From contig NZ_JAFDSS010000001.1 in NCBI RefSeq assembly GCF_017831975.1, positions 3,782,001 to 3,846,000 of the forward strand: a stretch of DNA of 64,000 nucleotides, read 5' to 3'. The DNA comes from Microbacterium terrae (lineage in GTDB: Bacteria; Actinomycetota; Actinomycetes; Actinomycetales; Microbacteriaceae). A program made the position numbers and the translations under genes. Positions 35,484 through 43,890 of this stretch are shown piece after piece. The notes under the pieces are model-generated. The model was not told the DNA's origin and did no database searches. It saw nothing but the letters and a program-made list of their open reading frames with translations. Every line of letters starts with the position of its first letter. Positions within the stretch are counted from its first letter, which is position 1.

Positions 35484-36407
35484 ATGGCGACGATCGAAGT
35501 GAACGGCGGTTTCGTGGAATACGAGCTCCTCGGGCCGACCGATGGCGAGGTGCTCACGATCACCCCCGGCGGGAGGTTCAGCAAGGACTATCCGGGTGTG
35601 CGGCCCTTCGCCGAGGCTCTCGCGGCCGCGGGCAAGCGGGTGCTGATCTGGGATAGGCCGAACACCGGCCGGTCCGACATTCAGCTCTATGGCCCCTCGG
35701 AGTCGCACATGCGCGCCGAAACACTCGCCGGCATCGTCCGTGCGCTGGACCTCGGCCCGGTGGTGGCGCTCGGTGGCTCGGGCGGCGCGCGCGACTCGAT
35801 CGTCTTCGCGGTCGAGTATCCGGAGCTCATGAGGAAACTCATCGTCTGGTCGATCGTGGGTGGCGCGTACTCGTCGATGAGCCTGGCGAACGTCTACGTG
35901 ATGAACGAGATCCGCACCGTACGGCGCAGCGGGATCGACGGCATTCTCTCCCATCGAGGTCCTGCGGGAAGCTGGGCCGATCTCGTCGAGGGGAACCCCC
36001 GCAACCGTCAGCGGCTCATCGACCTGGGTGCCGACGAGTTCGAGAAGGTCATGTGGCGGTGGTTCGAGGCCTACGTCCCGAAGGCCACCGAGGCGATTCC
36101 GGGCGTCCCCGACCACAAGATGCGCAGCATTTCTGTGCCAACACTCGTCGTGCGCGGAGGAGAGGCCGACCTCGATCACCCCAAGCGCACCTCGCTCGAG
36201 GTGCACGCGCTCATCCCGGGCTCGCGGCTCATCGATCCGCCGTGGCCGGAGGATGCGTGGGAGCGTGCACAGGAGGCGCGTGACGCGGGCCGAGGGGGAA
36301 TCTTCGACCCATGGATGCTTGCCGTGCCCACATTCCTCGACTTCGTCGACGAGCCCACGGGCGAACTCGTTTCATCTGGGCTTGCGAAATCCGGCACGGA
36401 GCAATAG
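35484..36407 (+). CDS. Alpha/beta-hydrolase
   Basis: A 307-aa hydrolase with nucleophile Ser99 in ALGGSGGARDS, an oxyanion-side segment TITPGGRFSKDYPGV and an acid region TLVVRGGEADLDHP. The C-terminal His is not obvious: the final part (PPWPEDAWERAQ) lacks the standard motif. Related enzymes cleave carbon-carbon bonds of meta-cleavage products or hydrolyse esters and lactones. It lies ten bases before the first amidohydrolase gene and is probably co-transcribed with it. Confidence 0.85.
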   Translation: MATIEVNGGFVEYELLGPTDGEVLTITPGGRFSKDYPGVRPFAEALAAAGKRVLIWDRPNTGRSDIQLYGPSESHMRAETLAGIVRALDLGPVVALGGSGGARDSIVFAVEYPELMRKLIVWSIVGGAYSSMSLANVYVMNEIRTVRRSGIDGILSHRGPAGSWADLVEGNPRNRQRLIDLGADEFEKVMWRWFEAYVPKATEAIPGVPDHKMRSISVPTLVVRGGEADLDHPKRTSLEVHALIPGSRLIDPPWPEDAWERAQEARDAGRGGIFDPWMLAVPTFLDFVDEPTGELVSSGLAKSGTEQ

Positions 36408-36415
36408 TTTGTTCC
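36398..36415 (+). promoter_or_regulatory. Island palindrome at the hydrolase/amidohydrolase junction
   Basis: GGAGCAATAGTTTGTTCC has both outer arms of the island palindrome but overlaps the hydrolase stop codon and ends two bases before the next ATG. No good promoter is visible at this site. It may be a roadblock or secondary operator, or a chance match. Confidence 0.4.
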
Positions 36416-36417
36416 GC

Positions 36418-37494
36418 ATGCAACGAAGCGCCGCATCCGGACCTCGCGTCGACGCGAGTGTGCACGTTTTCTTCTCGTCGGACCGTGAACTCCGCGACTA
36501 CCTGGGCGAGCCATGGGCGAGCCGTGGTTTTCCGACCTACAACACGACGTACACCGCGCCGCACGGCGGGCGCTTCCTCCGTGACTCGCAGTCGCAGCCG
36601 GGACTGCACGCCGGCTCGGACCCGGAGTTCGTCGGGCGTGAGGTGATCGATCAGCGTGGCTTCGACTTCGCCGTTCTCCATCCGATGTCAGTCGGGATGC
36701 TTCCCGACTGGCACCTGGAGTCGGCGATCCTCGAGGCGACGAACCGGATGCTGGTCGAGCGGTGGCTCGACTCCGGCACGTACGCTGAGAACTTCCGCGG
36801 GACGATCCGGGTGAATCCGAACGATATCGAGTCCGCGGTCCGCGAGATCCGGCGCTGGGGGAGCCACCCGAAAGTCGTGCAGATCGGTCTTCCGATGCAG
36901 ACACAGGCGCCCTACGGCCGCCCGCAGTACGCGCCGATCTGGCGAGCTGCTGTCGAGGCCGGCCTTCCCGTCGCGATCCACTGGGAGATGGGAGCGGGGA
37001 TCACTCACCCGCCGACACCGAACGGCGTCGCGCACACGTATCAGCAGCTCGTCGGGTTCCAGCCGCTCACCTTCGTCTACCACCTCATGAACATGATCGT
37101 CGAGGGTGTCTTCGAGCAGTTCCCCGACCTCCGTGTGGTGTTCGCGGACGGTGCGGCCGACATGCTGACGCCGATGATCTGGCGGATGGATACGTTCGGT
37201 CGCCCGCACTTGGAGCAGACGCCTTGGTCGCCCCGCATGCCCAGCGATTACCTGCCTGGGCACGTGTGGTTCGTCAACGGCATGCTCGACGGCCCCGGCG
37301 ATGTCGACTACGCCTCGGAGTGGCTCCGGATGACGGGCAAGGAGGACATGCTCATGTTCGGCTCGAGCTACCCCGACTGGCAGACCGCGACCGTCGATGC
37401 ACTGCCCTCGGCTTGGACCACGGAGCAGCAGGACAAAGTGATGTGGCGGAACGCGGCATCGCTCTATGGCCTTCCTGTTCCCGCACACGTGTGA
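36418..37494 (+). CDS. Amidohydrolase-family protein 1 (metal site degenerate)
   Basis: A 358-aa protein of the ACMSD-like amidohydrolase family, which catalyses decarboxylation or C-C/C-N hydrolysis with a bound metal. It is a paralogue of the next gene (shared PQYAPIWRAAVEAGLPVAIH and EGVFEQFPDLRVVF patterns). Metal ligands appear lost: the start reads VDASVHVFF with no HxH, FADGAADM stands where the paralogue has IEHAFSW, and GSSYPDW replaces SSDYPHW. It may therefore be a pseudoenzyme or a partner subunit. ATG at 36418. Confidence 0.85.
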   Translation: MQRSAASGPRVDASVHVFFSSDRELRDYLGEPWASRGFPTYNTTYTAPHGGRFLRDSQSQPGLHAGSDPEFVGREVIDQRGFDFAVLHPMSVGMLPDWHLESAILEATNRMLVERWLDSGTYAENFRGTIRVNPNDIESAVREIRRWGSHPKVVQIGLPMQTQAPYGRPQYAPIWRAAVEAGLPVAIHWEMGAGITHPPTPNGVAHTYQQLVGFQPLTFVYHLMNMIVEGVFEQFPDLRVVFADGAADMLTPMIWRMDTFGRPHLEQTPWSPRMPSDYLPGHVWFVNGMLDGPGDVDYASEWLRMTGKEDMLMFGSSYPDWQTATVDALPSAWTTEQQDKVMWRNAASLYGLPVPAHV

Positions 37495-37513
37495 TTCGTC
37501 GAAGGAGACTGAA

Positions 37514-38668
37514 ATGACAACGATCATCACGACGTCCGACGTGAAGCAGGAGGCGGCCACCGTCCCCGTGCGGGTCGTCGACTGCGACGTCCACCCGTAC
37601 CCGCGCCGCGGCGACCTCCAGGAGTTCCTCGACCCGAAGATCGCTAGGCATCTGCGCCTCAAGGGGGAGGGCGCCAACAACGGCGTCTTCTACGACGCGC
37701 CGGACTTCTATCACGCGAACGCGATGCGGGTGGATTCTTTTCCCGACGACGGCGAGTTCGCGTGCAGTGATCCCGCGCTCGCATTCCAGCAGCTCGTGCT
37801 CGACTCGGGCTCCGACCTGGTGATCCTGGGGCCGACCTCCGGCGGCGGTGGTGACACCGACGAGGAGACCACGGCACTTGCGGCTGCGACGAACGCCTGG
37901 CAGGAGGCGCGCTGGCTCGACTCCGAGAACAACTGGCACGGCCGGTTCTACGGGTCGATCTGCGCCAACATCAGCGACCCGGAGCGAGCCGCGCTCGAGA
38001 TCGAGGCCTGGGCGGGGCACGAGCGGTTCAAGCAGATCCTGATCCACGCCGAGCCGCGTCCGTCGTGGGGGCACCCGAAGTACGACCCGATCTGGGCGGC
38101 GGCGGTCAAGCACAATATTCCGATCGCGTGCCACCTCGGGCGCGGGCAGCACAACCTGCTTCCCATGAGCCCGGTCGGGTTCATGACCTACAACCACGAC
38201 TTCATGGTCACGTACTCGATGCTCGCGGCGAACCAGGTCATGAGCCTGATCTTCGACGGCGTCTTCGAGCGCTTTCCGACGCTCCAGTTCCTCTTCATCG
38301 AGCACGCGTTCTCGTGGATCCTGCCGCTGATGTGGCGGATGGATGCGATCCATGCCGCGCGAGGGAACGAGACCGGCCTGAGCAAGGAGCCGTCGCAGTA
38401 CGTCAAGGACAACATCTGGTTCACCACACAGCCGCTCGACTACCCTGACGACAAGCTCGAACTGGTCCGCGCCCTCGAATGGATGGAAGCCGACAAACTG
38501 CTGCTGTTCTCGTCGGACTACCCGCACTGGACGTTCGACGAGCCGCGCTGGCTGGCCAAGCACCTCCCCGAGCGGATGCGCGAGCCGGTGATGTTCGGCA
38601 ACGCGACGAAGCTCTTCGGTCTCCCGACCGAGGTCGCGCCGCTCCCCGGCCAGGTTCGAGCCTTCTGA
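37514..38668 (+). CDS. Amidohydrolase-family protein 2
   Basis: A 384-aa ACMSD-like amidohydrolase. It keeps the later ligands in IACHLGRG, IEHAFSW and FSSDYPHW, while the first motif is VDCDVHPYP, a variant with only one His. Probably a metal-dependent decarboxylase or hydrolase in the island pathway. The gene has an excellent ribosome-binding site (gaaggag) before ATG 37514. The stop shares one base with the Rieske protein start, suggesting stoichiometric expression. Confidence 0.88.
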   Translation: MTTIITTSDVKQEAATVPVRVVDCDVHPYPRRGDLQEFLDPKIARHLRLKGEGANNGVFYDAPDFYHANAMRVDSFPDDGEFACSDPALAFQQLVLDSGSDLVILGPTSGGGGDTDEETTALAAATNAWQEARWLDSENNWHGRFYGSICANISDPERAALEIEAWAGHERFKQILIHAEPRPSWGHPKYDPIWAAAVKHNIPIACHLGRGQHNLLPMSPVGFMTYNHDFMVTYSMLAANQVMSLIFDGVFERFPTLQFLFIEHAFSWILPLMWRMDAIHAARGNETGLSKEPSQYVKDNIWFTTQPLDYPDDKLELVRALEWMEADKLLLFSSDYPHWTFDEPRWLAKHLPERMREPVMFGNATKLFGLPTEVAPLPGQVRAF

Positions 38669-39051
38669 TGGCGAAGAACATCGGGCTGGCCACCGGACGC
38701 GAGCACGTGGTTGCGACGGTCGACGAGATCCCCCCGGGCGAGCACAAGGTGGTTCCGATCGGTCGCTACGGTGTCGGCGTCTACAACGTGGATGGCTCCT
38801 TTTACGCGATCGCGAACTACTGCCCCCACGAGGGCGGCCCGCTGTGCGTCGGTCGCACGCGGGGCACGAACGTCGCCGACGACGAGCGACCCGGCGGCGC
38901 CCGTGAGAGCCGCCCGGGCGAGTTCATCTACTGCCCGTGGCACCAGTGGGGCTTCGAACTGGCGACGGGCACCACGACGGTGAAGCCGGAGTGGAGCATC
39001 CGCACCTATCCGGTCCGCATCGACGGCGACAAGGTTCTGGTGACCGCATGA
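38668..39051 (+). CDS. Rieske [2Fe-2S] ferredoxin-like protein
   Basis: A 127-aa single-domain Rieske protein. Ligands are Cys52 and His54 (YCPHEGG), and Cys89 and His92 (YCPWHQWG). An insertion of about 25 residues between the ligand pairs (RTRGTNVADDERPGG and on) is longer than in most oxygenase ferredoxins. It lacks a catalytic iron domain, so it serves in electron transfer. It starts inside the preceding stop and is followed by an ATGA overlap. Confidence 0.9.
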   Translation: MAKNIGLATGREHVVATVDEIPPGEHKVVPIGRYGVGVYNVDGSFYAIANYCPHEGGPLCVGRTRGTNVADDERPGGARESRPGEFIYCPWHQWGFELATGTTTVKPEWSIRTYPVRIDGDKVLVTA

Positions 39052-40334
39052 TCTCTCTTACGGACCCCGCGCTCGACGTGCCGGTTGCGCACTTCCCCGG
39101 ACTCGAGCCGCGATTGCTGCGTTCTGCGGCGGTCGAGGACCTCGCATCGTACCTCGACAGCGGCGGGTACGCACCGTTGCGAAGCCCGGACTCGCTTTTC
39201 GATCACGTGGCCGCGGCAGGGTTGCGTGGGCGCGGGGGCGCGGCGTTCCCGCTCGCGCGCAAGATCCTCACGGTGCGGTCGGGCGCAGCATCCCCCGTGC
39301 TTGTCGCCAACGGTGAGGAGGGCGAGCCGGCATCGATCAAGGACAAGTGGCTGCTCCGGCATCGCCCCCACCTTGTATTGGATGGACTGCGACTGGCGGC
39401 CGCGATGGTCGGTGCGCAGCGCGCTTACGTCTACGTCTCCGACCCGATCGCGGCGCAGAGCGTTTCGCAGGCGCTTGAGGAGTTTCCCGCAGAGGGGTGG
39501 AATGAGATCTCCATCTCGGTCCACCGCGTCGAGCCCGCATATGTCGCCGGAGAGGAGACCGCGGCTGTCCGCTCCCTCAACGGCGGCCCGGCGCTCCCCG
39601 CGGACAAGCCGCCACGACCCTTCGAGCGAGGAGTCGATGATCGGCCGACTTTGATCAGCAACGTCGAGACGCTCGCGAACCTGCCACTGATCCAGGCGCG
39701 TGGCGCGGCGTGGTATCGGTCGGCGGGAACTGACGACTCGCCCGGAACGTTCCTGATGACCTTGACGGTACGCGGCGAGTCGTTGCTGGCCGAGGTGCCT
39801 TTCGGGTCCACCCTGCGGCAGGTCCTCGCCTGGCGTGGCATCGACGACGCGATCGACGGGGTGCTGATGGGGGGCTACTTCGCCGGCCTGTTGTCGCCCC
39901 GGGTGCTCGATATCCCGCTGGAGTATGGGGCGTTGCGAGATGCCGGGAGTGGGCTGGGATGCGGCGCCGTGGGTATCGTCGATCAGGCCGTGTGTCCGGT
40001 CGCGGTGGCAGCGGGCGTGCTGGGGTATTTCGCCGAGCACAACGCCGGCCAGTGCGGCTCCTGCTTCAACGGCACTGCCGCGATGGCAGCCGTCGTCCAG
40101 GCGCTGGCGAACGGTCGGGCGCAGACCGCCGACCTCGACCGGCTTCGGCATTGGGCTGCCGATCTGCGCGGCCGCGGTGCGTGCGGCACCCTCGACGGCG
40201 CGACGAACATCGCGGCGACCCTACTGCGCGAGTTCCCGGCGCTGGTCGCCGATCACCTCCGGGTGGAATGCGGGAGGTGCGCCGTCGAGGATGCGTCGAT
40301 GTCCGTCCCCTTCGCAGTCAGGATCGCCTCATGA
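39048..40334 (+). CDS. NuoF-like NADH-binding flavoprotein
   Basis: A 428-aa protein related to the NADH-dehydrogenase subunit NuoF/HoxF. It carries the NADH/FMN site (GRGGAAFP at 61-68, NGEEGEP at 88-94), a middle SLBB part and the C-terminal cluster domain. Here one ligand is missing: CGSCFNG has Gly342 where NuoF has the third Cys, while Cys379 (GACGT) is kept. An additional CxxC (VECGRCAV) ends the protein. It is not part of complex I, and its neighbours suggest NADH-linked electron supply to small iron-sulfur proteins. Confidence 0.85.
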   Translation: MISLTDPALDVPVAHFPGLEPRLLRSAAVEDLASYLDSGGYAPLRSPDSLFDHVAAAGLRGRGGAAFPLARKILTVRSGAASPVLVANGEEGEPASIKDKWLLRHRPHLVLDGLRLAAAMVGAQRAYVYVSDPIAAQSVSQALEEFPAEGWNEISISVHRVEPAYVAGEETAAVRSLNGGPALPADKPPRPFERGVDDRPTLISNVETLANLPLIQARGAAWYRSAGTDDSPGTFLMTLTVRGESLLAEVPFGSTLRQVLAWRGIDDAIDGVLMGGYFAGLLSPRVLDIPLEYGALRDAGSGLGCGAVGIVDQAVCPVAVAAGVLGYFAEHNAGQCGSCFNGTAAMAAVVQALANGRAQTADLDRLRHWAADLRGRGACGTLDGATNIAATLLREFPALVADHLRVECGRCAVEDASMSVPFAVRIAS

Positions 40335-40645
40335 GCTCGGAACCCATCCGCATCAAGCTGGACCGGACCGTCTGCGACGGCTTCGGCACCTGCGCACTCC
40401 ATGCTCCGGAGGTGTTCTCTCTGGACGACTGGGGCTATCCGTCGCTGCGTGGCAGCAACGAAGTCGCCCCGGAGCGCGTCTCAGGCGTGCGCCGGGCGAT
40501 CCTGGACTGTCCCGCGCATGCGATAGCCGAGCTTGACGGCCCCGCGACGATCCCGACCGGGGGAGAACCCGGCACGGCGCGGTCGGCGCGACCCGACGCC
40601 CTGTGGCCGCGAGAAAAAAGACCCCCGGCCCCCGACAAGCAGTGA
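40331..40645 (+). CDS. Small ferredoxin with extended tail
   Basis: A 104-aa ferredoxin with Cys15, Cys21 and Cys60 (VCDGFGTC and LDCPAHA), the three-Cys pattern of oxygenase-type ferredoxins. About 35 tail residues after the fold are rich in Pro and Arg. The ATGA overlap with the NuoF-like gene indicates that they work as a pair. Confidence 0.85.
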   Translation: MSSEPIRIKLDRTVCDGFGTCALHAPEVFSLDDWGYPSLRGSNEVAPERVSGVRRAILDCPAHAIAELDGPATIPTGGEPGTARSARPDALWPREKRPPAPDKQ

Positions 40646-40682
40646 GCTTGCCGACGCACCCCTGAAGTCGTCGCCGCGGCCG

Positions 40683-40729
40683 TTGCAAAAGGCTCAGGAA
40701 CGACCTAACCTTGAGCAAATATTTGGTCG
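40683..40729 (+). promoter_or_regulatory. Promoter plus island operator for the Rieske oxygenase operon
   Basis: TTGCAA (40683-40688), 17 bases, TAACCT (40706-40711), then TGAGCAAATATTTGGTCG (40712-40729), which has the perfect core CAAATATTTG. The operator begins right after the -10, so a bound repressor would block initiation. This is the best copy of the island motif. Confidence 0.78.
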
Positions 40730-40768
40730 CAGCGACGTAGCTGTGATCGAGGAGAGAGAGGTTCAAAG

Positions 40769-42163
40769 ATGACCATCGCTGAATATCTGCCGGTTGACGG
40801 CATCGAAGAAGCGATCGCGCTGGGTCCCAACGGAGCCGACGTGACCTCGAAGGTCCCGTTCGCCATGACAAAGCCCCACGAGGTACCGGCGGAGCGCTAC
40901 TACTCCCGCGAGTTCTACGAGCTCGAGAAGAAGCACCTCTGGCCGAAGGTCTGGCAGATGGCCGCGCGCGAGGAGGAGTTGCCGCACCCGGGTGACTTCG
41001 TCGAGTACGAGATCGTCGGCCAGTCCATCCTGATCGTCCGCCAGCCGGACATGAGCGTGAAGGCCCTGCACAACGCCTGCCGCCATCGCGCGACCGAGCT
41101 CGCCAGCGGCTGCGGCCGGTTCCCCGGCAACCAGATCGTGTGCCCGTTCCACGGGTGGCGCTGGAAGACGGACGGACAGATCAGCCACGTGTTCGGCCGC
41201 GAGGGCTTCAGCGACGAGGCGGTAGACCCGTTGAACATCAATCTGCGCGAGGCGCAGTGCGAGACCTGGGGCGGTCACGTGTGGATCAACCTCGATCTCG
41301 AGGCTCCGTCGCTGATCGAATCGCTGTTCCCAGCTGCGAACATCCTCGAGCGCCAGGGCGTGCAGCGCATGAAGGCGAAATGGTGGAAAGAGTCCATCAT
41401 CAACTGCAACTGGAAGCTCGCGCAGGAGGCATTCTTCGAGGGGTGGCACGTCAAGCAGACGCACCCTCAGCTGTGGACCTACAAGGAGGTCGACGGCGAG
41501 GAGGAGATCAACAAGCAGAACGTCGCCTACACGCCCTTCCTCAATGGCCATGGCCGCTTCCAGAGCGGTGACGCACGTTCCAGCTACGGAGGAAAGCCGG
41601 ACTTCCTGCACTCCGCCCGCATGAACTGGTCGGGTCAGGATGCGATGACCCTCGAGCGCGACGTCACGATCTTCGAGTCGGTCGCCGGTGAGTTGGACAC
41701 GAGCACGCCCGAGTACACGATGAAGGCTATCGGAGCATTGTACGAGTTCTACAAGGGTGCAGGCATCCCCGCCCCGCCTTTCACGCCCGAGGTCATGAAG
41801 CTGTGGGGTGGAGACATCCATCTGTTCCCGAACTACCTCATGCTTCCGATGTACGCGAACTCGCTGGCGTACCGCATCCGCCCCTACAACGATGACCCGG
41901 ACTGGTGCCGTTTCGAGGTCTGGTCGCTGACCACGTACCCCGAGGGTGAGGATCGCGGGCGTCTCACGCTCACTGGTCGCTACGACAAGGATGACGACGA
42001 CCACTGGGGCCTGATCCCGCGCCAGGACTTCGCCAACCTCGAGCGCATGCAGCGAGGCATCAAGAACCAGAGCCTGGGTCATACGACGCTTGCCGAGCAG
42101 TGGGAGATCACGATCTCGAACATGCACCAGGAGCTCGACCGTCGACTGGCTGCGGAGCTCTGA
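40769..42163 (+). CDS. Aromatic-ring-hydroxylating Rieske oxygenase, alpha subunit
   Basis: Catalytic subunit of a Rieske non-heme iron oxygenase, 464 aa. The Rieske cluster ligands are Cys104, His106, Cys125 and His128 (CRHRATELASGCG and CPFHGWRW). The mononuclear iron motif is in NWKLAQEAFFEGWHVKQTHP, with His227 and His232; the third acidic ligand is probably in IPRQDFANLE. No beta-subunit gene is found nearby, so it may be an alpha-only enzyme. Start supported by gagagagg. It opens the operon that continues to 47610. Confidence 0.93.
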   Translation: MTIAEYLPVDGIEEAIALGPNGADVTSKVPFAMTKPHEVPAERYYSREFYELEKKHLWPKVWQMAAREEELPHPGDFVEYEIVGQSILIVRQPDMSVKALHNACRHRATELASGCGRFPGNQIVCPFHGWRWKTDGQISHVFGREGFSDEAVDPLNINLREAQCETWGGHVWINLDLEAPSLIESLFPAANILERQGVQRMKAKWWKESIINCNWKLAQEAFFEGWHVKQTHPQLWTYKEVDGEEEINKQNVAYTPFLNGHGRFQSGDARSSYGGKPDFLHSARMNWSGQDAMTLERDVTIFESVAGELDTSTPEYTMKAIGALYEFYKGAGIPAPPFTPEVMKLWGGDIHLFPNYLMLPMYANSLAYRIRPYNDDPDWCRFEVWSLTTYPEGEDRGRLTLTGRYDKDDDDHWGLIPRQDFANLERMQRGIKNQSLGHTTLAEQWEITISNMHQELDRRLAAEL

Positions 42164-42169
42164 GCTGCG

Positions 42170-42472
42170 GTGTTCACCGAGAACTCGGTCCAAGACGTCT
42201 CGGTCACGCCCGATGCCCCGTTTGTCACAGCCCTGCTGGCCAAGCTCGTCGACATCGACAAGAACCGGATCAACCGGTCGGACGACCTCGTGCTTCGCAA
42301 GGCCGTGTTCGCATTGATCGAGCTGGTCGGCGACCTCGAGGCGCGCGTGCGCGAGCTCGAGGGGCCGGATGCGAGCGAGCGCTGGTACGTCAAGCTCGAA
42401 GCCGAGCTCGCCGCACCGACGCCCGACGAGCTGCGCCTGGGTGAACCGGACGAAGCGCGGATGGGGCACTGA
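42170..42472 (+). CDS. Small hypothetical protein beside the oxygenase
   Basis: A 100-aa acidic and helical protein (DLVLRKAVFALIELVGDLEARVREL looks like an amphipathic helix, shown in part with neighbours). GTG start six bases after the oxygenase stop; the ribosome-binding site is poor. It lies exactly where a small oxygenase subunit or assembly factor would be, between the alpha subunit and a ferredoxin. No homology to a beta subunit was recognised. Confidence 0.65.
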   Translation: MFTENSVQDVSVTPDAPFVTALLAKLVDIDKNRINRSDDLVLRKAVFALIELVGDLEARVRELEGPDASERWYVKLEAELAAPTPDELRLGEPDEARMGH

Positions 42473-42476
42473 CACC

Positions 42477-42842
42477 ATGCCCCGCGTGAGGATCATGCCC
42501 GCCGACGTCGAACTCGAGGTCAACCCGGGTGAGTCGGTCGCAGAGGCCGCCTGGCGACAGGGCTGGGTCTGGCCGACGCAGTGCTGGGGTCAGGCGGACT
42601 GCCTCAGCTGCTTCACTCGCATCGTCGACGGAGAGCAGGATGCCGTACCCGCCGAAGACCTCGAACTGGATGCGATCCGGCTCAAGATGACCGGCAAGAT
42701 GCGCACCGACGGACAGGTGCGCCTGGCGTGCCAGCTCCGGTGTACCGGTACTGCACTCGTCCTCGAGAAGCGCGGGTTCCGGCGGGAGATTCCCGAGGAC
42801 AACAACATGCTCACGGCTGAGGCAGAGCCCAGCCGAGCATGA
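42477..42842 (+). CDS. Plant/adrenodoxin-type [2Fe-2S] ferredoxin
   Basis: A 121-aa ferredoxin with Cys36, Cys42, Cys45 and Cys85 (TQCWGQADCLSCF and RLACQLRC), giving the C-X5-C-X2-C spacing. This is the third ferredoxin-like gene of the island and the one nearest the oxygenase, so it is the likely direct electron donor. It ends with an acidic tail and is followed by the dehydrogenase genes of the same operon. Confidence 0.87.
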   Translation: MPRVRIMPADVELEVNPGESVAEAAWRQGWVWPTQCWGQADCLSCFTRIVDGEQDAVPAEDLELDAIRLKMTGKMRTDGQVRLACQLRCTGTALVLEKRGFRREIPEDNNMLTAEAEPSRA

Positions 42843-42873
42843 ACGACTAGAAGACCAGCAGAAAGGAACTCGA

Positions 42874-43890
42874 ATGAGTGAAACGGTGGCTGAGGCCCCA
42901 CCAGTCGAACGTGAGCTGACAACGGAGCAGCTCCGCGGACTCTGGACCTCGATGACGTTGGAGGAGGCGCTCGACACGCGGATCCTCAACGGGATCAAGC
43001 GCGGCGAGCTCGCAACGGTCATCTGGCCATCGCGTGGCCAGGAGGCGATCTCGGCGGCGGTGGGCGCGGTGCTGCGCACAGATGACCGGCTGATCACCAC
43101 GTACCGCGGACTCCACGACCATGTGGCCAAGGGTGTGCCGCTGACCGAGATCATCGGCGAGGTCATGGGCACCACGGTCGGAGCATCGCGTGGCAAGGGC
43201 GGGACAATGCACATCGCCGACCCCGCGCACGGGGTGCTCCTCACAACGGGCATCGTCGGTTCCGGTGTCCCCATCGGCGTCGGAACGGCACTCGCGGCCG
43301 TGAAATCGGGATCGGACCGCGTGACCGTGGTGTCGTTCGGCGATGGCGCGACCAACACCGGCTCGTTCCATGAGGGTGTCAACCTCGCGGCGACGTGGAA
43401 GCTGCCCGTCGTGTTCGTCTGTCAGAACAACCTGTACGCAGAGATGACGCCGGTCGAAGACACCATGGCGATCGAGCATGTCGCCGATCGGGCGAAGGGT
43501 GTCGGGATGCCGGGGGTCACCGTCGACGGGAACGACCCGGTCGCGACGCTGCAGGTGCTGGCCGAAGCCGTGGAGCGTGCTCGATCGGGCGGCGGTCCGA
43601 CGCTCGTCGAGGCGGTCACCTTCCGCTTCGAAGGCCACTACGCCGGCGACACCGGTAAGTACATTCCGTCGGAGCAGCTCGCGCGTCAGCGGGAGCTCGA
43701 CCCGATGGTGACCTTCCCGCGCTACCTCCTTGAGCACGGGTTCACGCAGGAAGAGCTCGACGCGATTCGCGTCGAGTCCGCGGCCGCCGTGGAGGAGGCC
43801 CTCCGCACGGTGCTCGCCGCACCCGGACCGGACATCGACGAGATCCGGTCCGATGTCTACGCCGACGGATTGGTGGTCACCCATGACTGA
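42874..43890 (+). CDS. Thiamine-dependent 2-oxoacid/acetoin dehydrogenase E1 alpha
   Basis: A 338-aa E1 alpha subunit that uses thiamine diphosphate to split a 2-oxoacid or a 2-ketol/diketone. The thiamine-binding motif is GDGATNTGSFHEGVN, ending with NNLYA, preceded by ASRGKGGTMHIAD. The length fits PDH/acetoin-dehydrogenase alpha subunits. A good ribosome-binding site (aaagga) precedes ATG 42874. The beta gene overlaps by eight bases. Confidence 0.92.
   Translation: MSETVAEAPPVERELTTEQLRGLWTSMTLEEALDTRILNGIKRGELATVIWPSRGQEAISAAVGAVLRTDDRLITTYRGLHDHVAKGVPLTEIIGEVMGTTVGASRGKGGTMHIADPAHGVLLTTGIVGSGVPIGVGTALAAVKSGSDRVTVVSFGDGATNTGSFHEGVNLAATWKLPVVFVCQNNLYAEMTPVEDTMAIEHVADRAKGVGMPGVTVDGNDPVATLQVLAEAVERARSGGGPTLVEAVTFRFEGHYAGDTGKYIPSEQLARQRELDPMVTFPRYLLEHGFTQEELDAIRVESAAAVEEALRTVLAAPGPDIDEIRSDVYADGLVVTHD

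Noticed and set aside
39048..40334. Fragment of a complex I (nuo) operon
   Set aside because: No other nuo subunits are present; the neighbours are Rieske and ferredoxin genes, and the cluster-binding Cys set is altered.
40683..40729. CAAATATTTG as a chance AT-rich palindrome
   Set aside because: I dropped the chance explanation because the same 18-bp form recurs with fixed placement after -10 boxes at several island promoters.
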